Shown: one piece after another, positions 8,466-16,712 of the stretch | How positions within the stretch are numbered: the stretch's first letter is position 1 | Layout of the letters: the number at the start of each line of letters is the position of its first letter | Assembly (NCBI GenBank): GCA_035570275.1 | Contig: DATMNI010000021.1 | Coordinates: 1-55,970 of the forward strand | Direction: 5' to 3' | Length of the DNA stretch: 55,970 bases | Source of the DNA: DATMNI01 sp035570275 | GTDB lineage: Bacteria; Acidobacteriota; Terriglobia; Bryobacterales; Bryobacteraceae | Made by a program: the position numbers and the translations under genes | Notes under the pieces: model-generated | Seen by the model: the letters and a program-made list of their open reading frames with translations, nothing else | What the model was told of the DNA's origin: nothing | Databases searched by the model: none

Positions 8466-9881
8466 CTACCGGCCCAGTGCCTGGCTCAACCGCTCCAACT
8501 GCGCGGCCTCTTCGGGGTTGGTGGCGTACGGCCGGCCCTTCTCGATAAACGCTCGCGCTTTGGCGGCATCGCCCAACCGGTAATTGGCGTACGCCAGGTT
8601 GTAGAAGTAGCGGGGCGCCGCGGCCGGTGTCACCTTCTTCACTTGCAGCAGCTCGGCAATCGCTTCCGCGTACCTGGCGATTCGCACGTAGGCGGCCCCT
8701 AATTCGAGGTGGGCTTCTTCCAGGCCCGGGTCCAGTTTGATGGCGGACTGGAGCGCGGTGACGGCCTCTTCGTTTCGGCGGCCGTAGCCGAGGACTTGCG
8801 CATATTCCAGGAACATGCGCGGGTTGGGGCAACCCAATTGGGCGGCGCGCGCAAAGTGGCGCAGGGCTTCGTCGCTTCGCCGCTGCCGCCAATCCCACTG
8901 CGCGAAACCTTCTTCCACTTCCCAGCGGTCCGGATAATCGCGCGCCAGTTGTTGGTACATGGCGCCGGCCTGGTCCAGCTTGGCGCGGGTGTTGGTCAGC
9001 AACTCGGCCAGGGCCATCCGGGCCGGCAGGCCAGCCGCGGTTTCGATCGCCGGCGAATCCACTTGCCGGGGTAGTTGGATATCGAACACCGCCGCGTGGA
9101 TGGTGGCGTTGGTCAGGTATTGGCGCAGGTCGTCCTGCACCTGGTCGATGGACTTGCCGTAGGCCTTCTGGAAGGCCGCGGGCGCGCCGCCATCCTTCAG
9201 CGCTTCCACCATGGCGCGAAGCTGAGGCCGGTAGGCGGGGTCGAGATTGAGCATGTGCACCAATGCCCAACTCTCGGCATAGAACATGCCCGCCTTCGGC
9301 CTTTCGGCGTACAGCGGCGAGTTGCGGTCGACGGCCACCACGGTGCGCAGGTCGATCCAATTCTCGCGAAGCAGCGTCTGGGCGCGGCCCGCGATCACGT
9401 TGCCGACCACGATCTTGGCACCCGTGGGCGCGAGGTTGGAATACAGCTCCGCCATCCCCTCATCGAGCCAGACCGGCACCGCCAGGTTCGACTGGTGAAT
9501 CATGAGGTGAGTGAATTCGTGCACAGCCACGTCGTAGTGCTCGCGCCCGCCGTTTACCATCACGATGAAATCGTGCCCGGCGCCGGGCTGGTAGAAAGCG
9601 GTGGCCAATTCGTTAGGCCGATAAGGCCGGTATTCGTCCAGGGAGTGAAAGGCGATGATGCGGGCTGGTTTGGGGGATGCCAGCTTAGAGCCGAAGGCCT
9701 GGGTGAAGAAACTGCGCACCTGTTCGAAGTGACGGATGAGGTCGCGCCCGCTGCGTTCCCCGGCGGTGGTGAAGAGCTCGAAGTTGGCGGAGGTGATGCG
9801 CAGCCAGGGGTCCTTTGGGGCGGCGCAGAGAGGGATCGCACAGCAGAGCGCCAGCAGGAGAAGCGGAGCGCGGCGGGTCAT
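8466..9881 (-). CDS. secreted metallopeptidase-like protein with TPR repeats
   Basis: 471-residue exported protein. Signal peptide MTRRAPLLLLALCCAIPLCA, then a gluzincin-type (peptidase MA-like/DUF1570-like) domain with the zinc motif HEFTH in VAVHEFTHLMIHQS (about residue 130) and the downstream WLDEGMAELYS, whose Glu would be the third zinc ligand. From about residue 300 on it carries TPR-like helices (LAREYP-type units, HFARAAQLGCPNPRMFLEYA, LGAAYVRIARYAEAI). The start at 9881 overlaps the TGA of the propeller gene as ATGA, and the frame can be extended upstream only through that gene, so this start is well supported. It is the last gene of the minus-strand run. Substrate unknown. Confidence 0.85.
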   Translation of the reverse strand: MTRRAPLLLLALCCAIPLCAAPKDPWLRITSANFELFTTAGERSGRDLIRHFEQVRSFFTQAFGSKLASPKPARIIAFHSLDEYRPYRPNELATAFYQPGAGHDFIVMVNGGREHYDVAVHEFTHLMIHQSNLAVPVWLDEGMAELYSNLAPTGAKIVVGNVIAGRAQTLLRENWIDLRTVVAVDRNSPLYAERPKAGMFYAESWALVHMLNLDPAYRPQLRAMVEALKDGGAPAAFQKAYGKSIDQVQDDLRQYLTNATIHAAVFDIQLPRQVDSPAIETAAGLPARMALAELLTNTRAKLDQAGAMYQQLARDYPDRWEVEEGFAQWDWRQRRSDEALRHFARAAQLGCPNPRMFLEYAQVLGYGRRNEEAVTALQSAIKLDPGLEEAHLELGAAYVRIARYAEAIAELLQVKKVTPAAAPRYFYNLAYANYRLGDAAKARAFIEKGRPYATNPEEAAQLERLSQALGR

Positions 9882-11917
9882 TGCACGTAGATGCGCACGA
9901 GGTTGGAGGAACGGCCGCCGGCGCTGATTGTGAAGGCTCCAGGGATCGGCTCCAGTTGGAAATTGATTTGCACCACACCGGCAACAAGGCCTGGTGCTTG
10001 TCCACAATAGAGCACGCCGAGCGAAATCTGAGCCGTCGAAACCTGACAGTCTAAAGGCGTCGAGTTTGAGTTGGTAACTGCGCCCAACCCGGTGGCCCAG
10101 ATCGACACGATGGACCCGGCCTTCGCCGGATGATTGGGGGAGTTGATGGTGCCGTCCTGATTCACCGCCTGGGCGCTCCTATCGGCGTTTTGGAAGACCT
10201 GAGGATCGGACGCAATCCCGGTGGCCCCGAAACTGGGACTACTGTTTCCGTTCAACGAAATGCGCATTTGCGCCTGGTTGCCGTAGTCAAACGGGGGGAT
10301 CGCTGCGTTGATCTGAGAATCCGACACGTAGAGCAGCGGAATCGGCCCGTCATTGACGAAGACCTGCACGCCAGCCAGCGAGGTTGGGAGCGCGCCCGAA
10401 CTGTCGGGCGTCGCGGTCGCTGGTGTCGAAGGGCCAATGTGCGGTCCGTAGATGGAGAGGATTTCACTGGGAGAGATACGACCGCCCAAAGGGCCGTATG
10501 CCGCATTCGCGATGCCGAAGATTCGCATGGTGGGCTTCTGCGAGGGCGCAAGGGTAGAGACTATCCCACTGAAACCGGCCACGTGCGGCGTGCCCGTGGC
10601 ATCCACGGCGATGGTCTGCGCCACTGTGTCATTTGGGTAGCGCGCCGCGTAGGGCAGAGCGGTGCCGGCAGCATTTAGCCCCGCCACAAAATCGCCGCCC
10701 TGCGACCAGCCTTGCGCGTTGGGGAAATCCGCCGACGCGGTGGTGCCCGTCACCCATACGTTGCCGCTGCCATCCACCGCCACGGCGTTGGCTTGATCGA
10801 TATCCCTGCCGCCGAGGAACGTTGCCCAGACCATCGCGGAACCGGCGGGGTTGAGTTTGGCCACGAAAGCGTCGGATGGCGGCGCCAGAAACGCCGGGGG
10901 ATTCGCCGGGCCAGCAAACGTGGTCTGGTACGCGCCGGCGGTGGCGGGAAACTTGGGGTCGGTGGTTGAACCCGCCAGGTAAGCGTTGCCTGATGCATCC
11001 ACGGCCAGCGCCGATGCCGTGTTGGCGGGATTCGAGTTTGGCACCAATATATAGTTCGTCGCGCCGATCAGCGTTAGGTAGACAAGCGCCGTGCCCGCCG
11101 CATTCACTTTGGCGACGAAAGCCCCGGTGCCCTTCTCTAGGAAGGCTCCGGTTGTGGAAGGCAGGTCGTTGGTATCGGTGTCGCCGGCGAGATAGGCGTT
11201 GCCGGCTGCATCAACCGCCACCGCCGCAGCCGCGGTGTTCCTGGTGCCCTGGGAACAGGTACTGCAATCAACGCCGTGGCCCGCAATCACGGTGGAGTAC
11301 ATGATCTTGTCACCCGCCGCCGAAATCTTGGTGAGGAAGGCGCCGGTGACGATGGGCTCTGAAGAAGACCCTACCTGCCCGGCCGGCAGTCCGGCAGTCA
11401 CCGGAAAGGTCGGTGAAGTCGTGGAGCCCGCGATATAAACGTTGCCCGCTGCGTCCACCGCCATGGCGTTGATGTCGCCCGGGAAGTAAGTCGAAAAGAT
11501 CATCTGGGTGGCATCGGGATTGAACTTGACGATGAACCCAGGGCCAGGCGTAGACTGCAGTGCGTTGTGCAGCGGCAGATTCACGGATCCCGTGGGCCCA
11601 GCAACGTAGATGTTCCCTGCCAGGTCGACGGCAAGGTCTCTGATGATCTCGTCGCCCTTGCCGCTGAATATTGTGAACAGCACGATCTTGCCGGTGGGGT
11701 CGAGCTTGATCACAAAGCTCTCGGCATACTGCAACACGAAAGCGCTGAACCCTCCTTGTGAGGGGATCAGAATTCTGCTGCCGGCGATGTACGTGTTCCC
11801 CGCCGCGTCGGCCACCACGCGGGTCACGCGGTAATCGTTGGTGTCTCCAATGTATGTGGTAAATTCAGCGGCTCCAGAGCATAGCGCAACGGCTGCCAGG
11901 AGCGCGATGGTGCGCAT
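9878..11917 (-). CDS. secreted SBBP beta-propeller protein with TIGR03437 C-terminal domain
   Basis: 679 residues with a signal peptide (MRTIALLAAVALCSGAA). Residues 20-460 contain many SBBP-type units of the form VAVDAAGNVYIAGSTTS...FVAKLNPAG, each ending in a statement-like hydrophobic strand, typical of large secreted acidobacterial propeller proteins. From about residue 465 (NAAYGPLGGRISPSEILSIY) to the end (FTISAGGRSSNLVRIYVQ) it matches the conserved Solibacter-type C-terminal domain TIGR03437. Start and stop are tightly packed: 9 bp after plsC, 4-bp overlap with the metallopeptidase gene. Probably extracellular or cell-surface; the binding partner is unknown. Confidence 0.92.
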   Translation of the reverse strand: MRTIALLAAVALCSGAAEFTTYIGDTNDYRVTRVVADAAGNTYIAGSRILIPSQGGFSAFVLQYAESFVIKLDPTGKIVLFTIFSGKGDEIIRDLAVDLAGNIYVAGPTGSVNLPLHNALQSTPGPGFIVKFNPDATQMIFSTYFPGDINAMAVDAAGNVYIAGSTTSPTFPVTAGLPAGQVGSSSEPIVTGAFLTKISAAGDKIMYSTVIAGHGVDCSTCSQGTRNTAAAAVAVDAAGNAYLAGDTDTNDLPSTTGAFLEKGTGAFVAKVNAAGTALVYLTLIGATNYILVPNSNPANTASALAVDASGNAYLAGSTTDPKFPATAGAYQTTFAGPANPPAFLAPPSDAFVAKLNPAGSAMVWATFLGGRDIDQANAVAVDGSGNVWVTGTTASADFPNAQGWSQGGDFVAGLNAAGTALPYAARYPNDTVAQTIAVDATGTPHVAGFSGIVSTLAPSQKPTMRIFGIANAAYGPLGGRISPSEILSIYGPHIGPSTPATATPDSSGALPTSLAGVQVFVNDGPIPLLYVSDSQINAAIPPFDYGNQAQMRISLNGNSSPSFGATGIASDPQVFQNADRSAQAVNQDGTINSPNHPAKAGSIVSIWATGLGAVTNSNSTPLDCQVSTAQISLGVLYCGQAPGLVAGVVQINFQLEPIPGAFTISAGGRSSNLVRIYVQ

Positions 11918-11926
11918 ACCTTGAGG

Positions 11927-12640
11927 TTAGCGCGCGTCGAGCAACTGTGCCACCTCGGCGTACAGCCGCTGGTTCAGTTGGTCGCGATCGCCCGGTTTCA
12001 GGCCCGACGTGGGAATCGGATCGCCGATCCGCAGCACCACGCGGCCGCTGCGGATGTGTCCGGAGCCCATCGGCAGCAGGTCGCGCATTCCCACCAGGGC
12101 CATCGGCACAATCGGCACCCCTGCCTTGATTGCGATGTACGCCGCGCCTTCCTTGAATGGCTGAAGGCCCTCAACCGACCGGCCGCCCTCGGGGAAAAGC
12201 AGCAGCGAAATGTGCAGTTCGGCGACCATCTTCGCACCCTCGCTCATGCTCTTGAGCGATGCCCGCGCACTGGACCGGTCGACCGGCAAGTGGCCGGCGT
12301 GCTTGAGGTGCGTACCTAAGAACGGAATCCGGTACAGTCCTTTTTTAGCGAAGAAGCGGAATTGGTGCGGCACCTGCGAGAGAATCGCCGGGATGTCCAT
12401 CAAGCTGCCGTGATTCGACACGAAGACGTAGTTGGCGAGCGGGTCCAGTTTTTCCAACCCCTCGGCACGCACCCGGATGAAGCTGACGGCCAGCAGCATT
12501 TTGCCCCAAATCCGCGCCAGGTGGTGCTGCGAATTGCCGGTAGAGTCGAAGAAGGAATCAAGCAGCGATATGGTCCCCATTAGGATGGTGGCGAGGATAA
12601 TCAGGGGCGCGGAAATCAGCCAGGACCGCAGCCAGCTCAT
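11927..12640 (-). CDS. plsC: 1-acyl-sn-glycerol-3-phosphate acyltransferase
   Basis: Second acylation of glycerol-3-phosphate in phospholipid synthesis, making phosphatidic acid at the inner membrane. 237 residues from MSWLRSWLISAPLI, with an N-terminal membrane helix. Acyltransferase motif I is VSNHGSLMDIP (HxxxxD written as HGSLMD), motif III is FPEGGRS, and motif IV is VPIVPMALVG. The start at 12640 is chosen because it begins a typical PlsC N-terminus; longer in-frame versions would run through the 15-bp tandem duplication and into folC. It sits downstream of folC via an 11-codon mini-ORF (see that entry). Confidence 0.93.
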   Translation of the reverse strand: MSWLRSWLISAPLIILATILMGTISLLDSFFDSTGNSQHHLARIWGKMLLAVSFIRVRAEGLEKLDPLANYVFVSNHGSLMDIPAILSQVPHQFRFFAKKGLYRIPFLGTHLKHAGHLPVDRSSARASLKSMSEGAKMVAELHISLLLFPEGGRSVEGLQPFKEGAAYIAIKAGVPIVPMALVGMRDLLPMGSGHIRSGRVVLRIGDPIPTSGLKPGDRDQLNQRLYAEVAQLLDAR

Positions 12641-12672
12641 AGCTTTTGACCAATCATGTTTTGACCAATCAT
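12637..12672 (-). other. 11-codon bridging mini-ORF on a 15-bp tandem duplication (folC/plsC)
   Basis: TTTTGACCAATCATG occurs twice in perfect tandem (12644-12658 and 12659-12673). On the minus strand the copies form an ORF reading MIGQNMIGQKL. Its ATG overlaps the folC stop codon (ATGA) and its own TGA overlaps the plsC ATG (again ATGA). No Shine-Dalgarno sequence is visible before plsC, so the mini-ORF could carry ribosomes from folC to plsC. Translation is inferred, not shown. Confidence 0.5.
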
Positions 12673-13976
12673 GGCAGCAGCAACTCCCGCGCCTCGGCGA
12701 CCAGGTACAGGGAGCCGGTGATGAATACGATATCATCCGCGGTGGCATCGGCTACCCGCGCCACAGCGTCCCTGAGGGAGGCTGCCACCAGGAGATCGGG
12801 ATGCGCGGCCATCTCGCGCAAGGCCTCCGGCGCCAATGCGCGGGCCTGCGCCGGCGCGGTGACGATCACCTGGCTGGCGCGCGGGAAGAGGATGCCGATG
12901 ATTTCGTCGATGGCTTTGTCGCGCATGGCGCCGTAGACCAGGCGCACGCGCCGGTCCGCATAGAAGCGGTCGATGTAGGCGGCCAGGGCGCGCGCCCCGG
13001 CGGGGTTGTGGGCGCCATCCAAGATGATTTCGGGGCGGGAAACCCCAGACCGCCGGCTGCGGCTGACGTGCTCCAGGCGGCCGGGCCATTCGGTGCGGGC
13101 GATGCCGGTTTCAATGGCGGCGTCGGAAATTCCCAGGCGAACCAACGCCGCGGCCGCGGTCACGGCATTCTCCACCTGGTGCTCGCCGGCAAGCGGGCAG
13201 GCGATCTTCAACCGGCGTTCACCCATCCACAGGCGTTCCCCCACCAGACCAAACCGGCTGCCGCGCGCGTCCAGTTCCAAGCTGCTTACCAGGCAATCGC
13301 TGGTGCGCGTTACGGCAATCCCCAGCCCCGCGGCGCGCTGATCCAGCACCTGGGCCGCTTCCGGGCGCTGGCGGGCGAAAACCGCCGGCACGCCGGGTTT
13401 CAGAATGCCGGCCTTCTCCCCGGCGATGGCTTCGAGGCTCGTGCCCAGGTATGCTTCGTGGTCGAAATCCACCGGCGTGATCACGCACAGGTCGGGTGAG
13501 ATCACGTTGGTTGCATCCAGGCGTCCGCCCATCCCCACCTCCATCACCGCGGTGTCCACACGCTCCCCGGCGAAAACCAGCAGCGCCATGGCTGTGACGG
13601 TTTCAAAGTAGGTGGTGTGGAAGTCGATGGCGCCGGCCTCCAACAGTTCCTCGGCGGCCCGATGCACACGGTTGAAGGCATCCCTGAATTGCTCCGCCCC
13701 GGCCTGCCGGCCATTGATGCGGATGCGCTCCGTGGGCTGGCTCAAGTGCGGCGAGGTGAAGAGACCGGTGCGCCGGCCTGCAGCCCGCAGCGCGCTTTCG
13801 ATCATCGCGCAAGTGGAACCTTTGCCGTTGGTCCCGGCGACGTGGACCGTGCGTACGCGATCCTGCGGACGGCCCAGCGCTTCCAGCACGGCCCGCGTGC
13901 GATCCAGGCCGAACTTCGCGGTCTTGATTTCGTTCCCGAGGGCGTACAGGAACTCGACCGAATCGGGGTAGTTCAT
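12669..13976 (-). CDS. folC: bifunctional folylpolyglutamate synthase / dihydrofolate synthase
   Basis: Mur-ligase superfamily enzyme of 435 residues that adds glutamate to dihydropteroate and folates using ATP. N-terminal P-loop VHVAGTNGKGSTCAMIESAL (about residue 43), followed by LFTSPHLSQPTERIRING, the Mur-ligase Mg/ATP segment FETVTAMALLVFAGERVD and MEVGMGGRLDATNVI. The C-terminal glutamate ligase domain contains VSRPEIILDGAHNPAGARAL (about residue 315). The start ATG overlaps the accD stop codon by 4 bp. Pairing accD with folC is a widespread bacterial gene order. Confidence 0.96.
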   Translation of the reverse strand: MNYPDSVEFLYALGNEIKTAKFGLDRTRAVLEALGRPQDRVRTVHVAGTNGKGSTCAMIESALRAAGRRTGLFTSPHLSQPTERIRINGRQAGAEQFRDAFNRVHRAAEELLEAGAIDFHTTYFETVTAMALLVFAGERVDTAVMEVGMGGRLDATNVISPDLCVITPVDFDHEAYLGTSLEAIAGEKAGILKPGVPAVFARQRPEAAQVLDQRAAGLGIAVTRTSDCLVSSLELDARGSRFGLVGERLWMGERRLKIACPLAGEHQVENAVTAAAALVRLGISDAAIETGIARTEWPGRLEHVSRSRRSGVSRPEIILDGAHNPAGARALAAYIDRFYADRRVRLVYGAMRDKAIDEIIGILFPRASQVIVTAPAQARALAPEALREMAAHPDLLVAASLRDAVARVADATADDIVFITGSLYLVAEARELLLP

Positions 13977-14830
13977 GCCACGAAGAATTTCAGGGCGGTG
14001 GAGATGTACGCCTTCAATTCCAGGCGCGGCACCACGGCATCCAGCATGCCGTGTTTGAGAAGGAACTCGCTGCGCTGGAAGCCTTCTGGCAACTTCTGGC
14101 GGATGGTCTGCTCGATCACCCGCGGTCCGGCGAAACCGATGAGCGCGCCCGGTTCGGCCAGGTTGAGGTCGCCCAGCATGGCGAAGCTGGCGGTTACGCC
14201 CCCGGTGGTAGGGTCGGTCAGGATGCTGATGTACGGCAGCCGGGCTTCATCCAGGCGCATCAGACCGGCCGAGATTTTGGCCATCTGCATGAGGCTGACG
14301 GCGCCTTCCTGCATGCGCGCGCCGCCCGAGGCCGAGACGATGATCAGCGGCTCCCCGCGTTCAATGGCGCGCTCAATGGCGCGCATGATCATCTCACCCA
14401 CCACCGATCCCATACTGCCGCCGATGAAGCGCGGCTCCATGGCGCAGATCTGCACCGGCCGCCCGTCCAGCTTGCCCGCGGCCGCGATCAGCGCGTCGCA
14501 AAGGTTGGTAGACTTCTGCATCGCCTCCAGGCGCTCGCCGTAGGGCTTGCTATCCACGAAACCCAGCGGGTCGGAGGAGCGCAGCATGGTGTCGAAACGC
14601 TCAAACTGGCCGCCATCGAACAGCAGTTTCAGGCGGGTGGCCGCGTCGATGCGGCTGTGCACGCCGCACTTGGGGCAGACGTTCCAGTGGTTTTCCAGAT
14701 CCTTCTTCCAAATGATCTGGCGGCAGCCTTCGCACTTCTGCCACAGGCCTTCGGTGCGCACGTGGCGCTCTCTATCGCCAAGCTTGGGGAGCTTGTCGCC
14801 GTCAGGTGTATCGCGCTTGAACCAAGACAT
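13973..14830 (-). CDS. accD: acetyl-CoA carboxylase carboxyltransferase subunit beta
   Basis: Zinc-ribbon beta subunit of the carboxyltransferase that transfers CO2 from biotin to acetyl-CoA, the first step of fatty acid synthesis. 285 residues, the normal length. The N-terminal zinc ribbon uses C-x2-C pairs in LWQKCEGCRQIIWK (about residue 31) and VCPKCGVHSRI (about residue 53). The crotonase-fold body shows SASGGARMQEGAVSLMQMAK and LTDPTTGGVTASFAMLGD. It stands between rlmH and folC; the partner accA is not in the window. Confidence 0.97.
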   Translation of the reverse strand: MSWFKRDTPDGDKLPKLGDRERHVRTEGLWQKCEGCRQIIWKKDLENHWNVCPKCGVHSRIDAATRLKLLFDGGQFERFDTMLRSSDPLGFVDSKPYGERLEAMQKSTNLCDALIAAAGKLDGRPVQICAMEPRFIGGSMGSVVGEMIMRAIERAIERGEPLIIVSASGGARMQEGAVSLMQMAKISAGLMRLDEARLPYISILTDPTTGGVTASFAMLGDLNLAEPGALIGFAGPRVIEQTIRQKLPEGFQRSEFLLKHGMLDAVVPRLELKAYISTALKFFVA

Positions 14831-14845
14831 GGTGCAACGAATACG

Positions 14846-15289
14846 TTAACGCGGGTAGGGATGGCCCCGCAACGTGGCGAAGGCGCGATAGATCTGCTCG
14901 GCCAGCATGGCGCGCGCCAATTCGTGGGGAAACGTCATGGCCGAAAGGGACACCAGCAGATCGGCGCGCGCGGCCCAGCCAGGCGGCAGACCGTCGTGGC
15001 CGCCAATCAGAAACACCAGGTCGCGGCCCTCCATTTCGGCTTTCGAAACCAGCCCGGCGAAGGTGGCCGAATCCATCGGCTTACCCGCTGGGTCGAGAAA
15101 AATCTTGCGCGCCGAAGGGTGCTTGCTCCCGAGCTTGCTGCCGTGCTCGCCCCACAGATCGATGCGGTCCGGGCGGATTTCGCGCATCTCGGCCGGTGCG
15201 TAGCGCGCCGCGCGGCCCAGGAAATCTTCAGCGATGGCGTTGGAGTGCGGGTCCTTCGGTTTGCCGATGAAGTAAAGGTAAATCTTCAC
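14846..15289 (-). CDS. rlmH: 23S rRNA (pseudouridine-1915-N3)-methyltransferase
   Basis: SPOUT methyltransferase that modifies helix 69 of 23S rRNA. 147 residues, slightly shorter than the usual 155. The start is the GTG at 15289 (VKIYLYFIGKPKD), whose last bases overlap the rsfS stop codon (GTGA). Family features are FLIGGHDGLPP (the SAM-binding knot loop, normally FxIGGxxG) and the C-terminal segment SLSAMTFPHELARAMLAEQIYRA, closing with the conserved GHPYPR-like end (usually HPYHR/HPYHK). The rsfS-rlmH order is common. Confidence 0.95.
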   Translation of the reverse strand: MKIYLYFIGKPKDPHSNAIAEDFLGRAARYAPAEMREIRPDRIDLWGEHGSKLGSKHPSARKIFLDPAGKPMDSATFAGLVSKAEMEGRDLVFLIGGHDGLPPGWAARADLLVSLSAMTFPHELARAMLAEQIYRAFATLRGHPYPR

Positions 15290-15669
15290 TCGGGCGGAAT
15301 CTCTACCGTGCGGGCGTTGCGCCACAGGCGTTCCAGGCTGTAATATTCGCGGGCCTTGGTGGAGAAGACGTGGATCAGCAAGTCGCCGTAATCCACCAGC
15401 ACCCATTCGGCCTGGGTGTAGCCTTCCATACTATTCGGCAATTCGCCCACGAACTTCAACTGCAGCCCGATCTCATCGGTGATGGCCTGCACCTGTTTGG
15501 AGTTGGCGGCGGTGCAGATCACGAAATAATCCGCGAAGGAGGTAACCGCGGTGAGGTCGAGGACTCTGAGGTCGGTGGCTTTCTTGGATTCGGCGGCGCG
15601 CACGGCAACCAGCCAGGCAGGGACAGCGGTTTGGATCTCGCCGGCTTCCCGGAAATCGGTTTTCGTCAG
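15286..15669 (-). CDS. rsfS: ribosome silencing factor RsfS
   Basis: Binds ribosomal protein uL14 and blocks subunit joining during starvation. About 127 residues from 15669, with the family core LRVLDLTAVTSFADYFVICT and AEWVLVDYGDLLIHVFST followed by YYSLERLW. The frame is open upstream as far as 15795, but that part translates the dispersed repeat at 15719-15758, so it is unlikely to be protein. AGGAG followed by eight bases precedes a CTG at 15669, the best start I can find; there is no ATG, GTG or TTG nearby. A CTG start is rare, so the exact N-terminus is uncertain. Confidence 0.9.
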   Translation of the reverse strand: MTKTDFREAGEIQTAVPAWLVAVRAAESKKATDLRVLDLTAVTSFADYFVICTAANSKQVQAITDEIGLQLKFVGELPNSMEGYTQAEWVLVDYGDLLIHVFSTKAREYYSLERLWRNARTVEIPPE

Positions 15670-15718
15670 AAGCGCTACTCCTGTCCGTATGATACTGCGA
15701 AAAACCACGAGAGTTTTT

Positions 15719-15758
15719 GTGGGGCAGGTTGCTAACCTGCGGCGGATTGGCAATCCGC
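15719..15758. repeat. dispersed 40-bp double palindrome
   Basis: GGCAGGTTGCTAACCTGC and GGCGGATTGGCAATCCGC form two adjacent perfect or near-perfect palindromes. The whole 40 bp is nearly identical to the reverse complement of 4881-4920. It lies just upstream of rsfS and downstream of the GNAT toxin gene. Confidence 0.8.
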
Positions 15759-15791
15759 CTTTACCCCCACGGTCGCACCATCCGCCCAGCT

Positions 15792-16316
15792 TCACTTCGC
15801 TTTGAAGGCTCTTTCAATGGTGGCCATGGCGAGAAAGAGCTTGTTGGGGTGATCCTGCAGTTGCGCAAACTCATGGTGAAGATAGAAGGCGCGGGCGTTC
15901 TCGTCCAGAAATTCGACCACAACGCCAACGGACGCTACTTCAGACGTATTCCGCCAGCTTCTGTGCAGGGCGTCCATCAAGAGGAAGCGACCGAGGTTTT
16001 GGCCCCTGAGCGAACTGCCGATGGCCAGCCTGCCGAGCAAGGTAGCCGGAAGAAGCGGATAGCGGGGAAATTTCCTGGCGATGGCTTCCGGCAAATCACC
16101 GAGCTGAATGCTATAAGCCGATAGAGTATAGTAGCCGAGGATTGAACCGCTGCTGTCGACCATGACGAAAGGTGCGGCGACTTTTCGTCTGGCATCCTGA
16201 CCGGCCCGATCATGCAGGTAGCGGTCGAGTTCGGGAACGCCGGAGTGGAACGCGCTTCGGTCGTGAGAAGCGCCGAGTGGTTCTACGCGATACTCGGAAT
16301 GAGGTGGGGTCGTCAC
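15792..16316 (-). CDS. GNAT-family toxin (TacT/AtaT-like)
   Basis: 174-residue acetyltransferase of the type II toxin family that acetylates aminoacyl-tRNA. Begins with a GTG one base after the antitoxin stop. Recognisable GNAT core: VPELDRYLHDRAGQDARRKV, SILGYYTLSAYSI, LLPATLLGRLAIGSSLRGQN (acetyl-CoA pyrophosphate loop, R-G-Q-N) and FYLHHEFAQLQDHPNKLFLA (C-terminal strand with the catalytic Tyr region). Its upstream neighbour is a DUF1778/TacA-like protein, the usual antitoxin for this toxin class. tRNA acetylation is inferred from family membership. Confidence 0.9.
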   Translation of the reverse strand: MTTPPHSEYRVEPLGASHDRSAFHSGVPELDRYLHDRAGQDARRKVAAPFVMVDSSGSILGYYTLSAYSIQLGDLPEAIARKFPRYPLLPATLLGRLAIGSSLRGQNLGRFLLMDALHRSWRNTSEVASVGVVVEFLDENARAFYLHHEFAQLQDHPNKLFLAMATIERAFKAK

Positions 16317-16317
16317 C

Positions 16318-16647
16318 TCAGTGCTTGGGAGGATGCGCCGCTTTTTCGCGGTATTTGCGGGCGGCTTCCCGCAAGACAGGACCTGGGCTGAGCGGTTTCA
16401 GAATGGCTTTCGTAAAAGCTTCGGTTTCGCGGGCGGTCAGAATCAACATGGCCCGCTTTTCAATCGTCCGTTCCGCTGCGGCCTCGGCACTGTGAAGGAC
16501 AAAGTCCGTCATCGAGCGGCCCTCCAAATCCGCGGCCCGCTGAATGAGGAATTTCTGCTCTTCATTGAGGCGCGCATCGAATCGATAGGTCTTGGCGGGA
16601 GGAGTTCGCACCTCTGGCTTGCGGCCTCCTTGAACTGTCTGTGGCAC
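16318..16647 (-). CDS. DUF1778 / TacA-like antitoxin
   Basis: 109-residue ribbon-helix-helix antitoxin of the GNAT toxin. The N-terminal part (KTYRFDARLNEEQKFLIQRA, ADLEGRSMTDFVLHSAEAAA) is the DNA-binding RHH domain; the C-terminal part with TARETEAFTKAILKPLSPGP would wrap the toxin. GTG at 16647 is preferred because GGAG sits eight bases upstream; the frame continues further but without a better start. A 19-bp inverted repeat overlapping the putative promoter lies 20-40 bp upstream, so autorepression is likely. Confidence 0.88.
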   Translation of the reverse strand: MPQTVQGGRKPEVRTPPAKTYRFDARLNEEQKFLIQRAADLEGRSMTDFVLHSAEAAAERTIEKRAMLILTARETEAFTKAILKPLSPGPVLREAARKYREKAAHPPKH

Positions 16648-16665
16648 TCGATAATCTCCATAGCC

Positions 16666-16695
16666 AGTGTACGGTAAATATCCGTACCATGTCAA
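16666..16695 (-). promoter_or_regulatory. toxin-antitoxin promoter with overlapping operator
   Basis: Reading on the minus strand, TTGACA (16690-16695) and TACACT (16666-16671) are 18 bp apart. The spacer contains the perfect inverted repeat GTACGG/CCGTAC with a 7-nt centre (16669-16687). The arrangement fits an RHH antitoxin repressing its own promoter. Confidence 0.6.
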
Positions 16696-16712
16696 CTCCC
16701 TCGCAAAGAGGC

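Noticed and set aside
15670..15795. N-terminal extension of rsfS from 15795
   Set aside because: It translates the dispersed palindromic repeat and has no RsfS homology.
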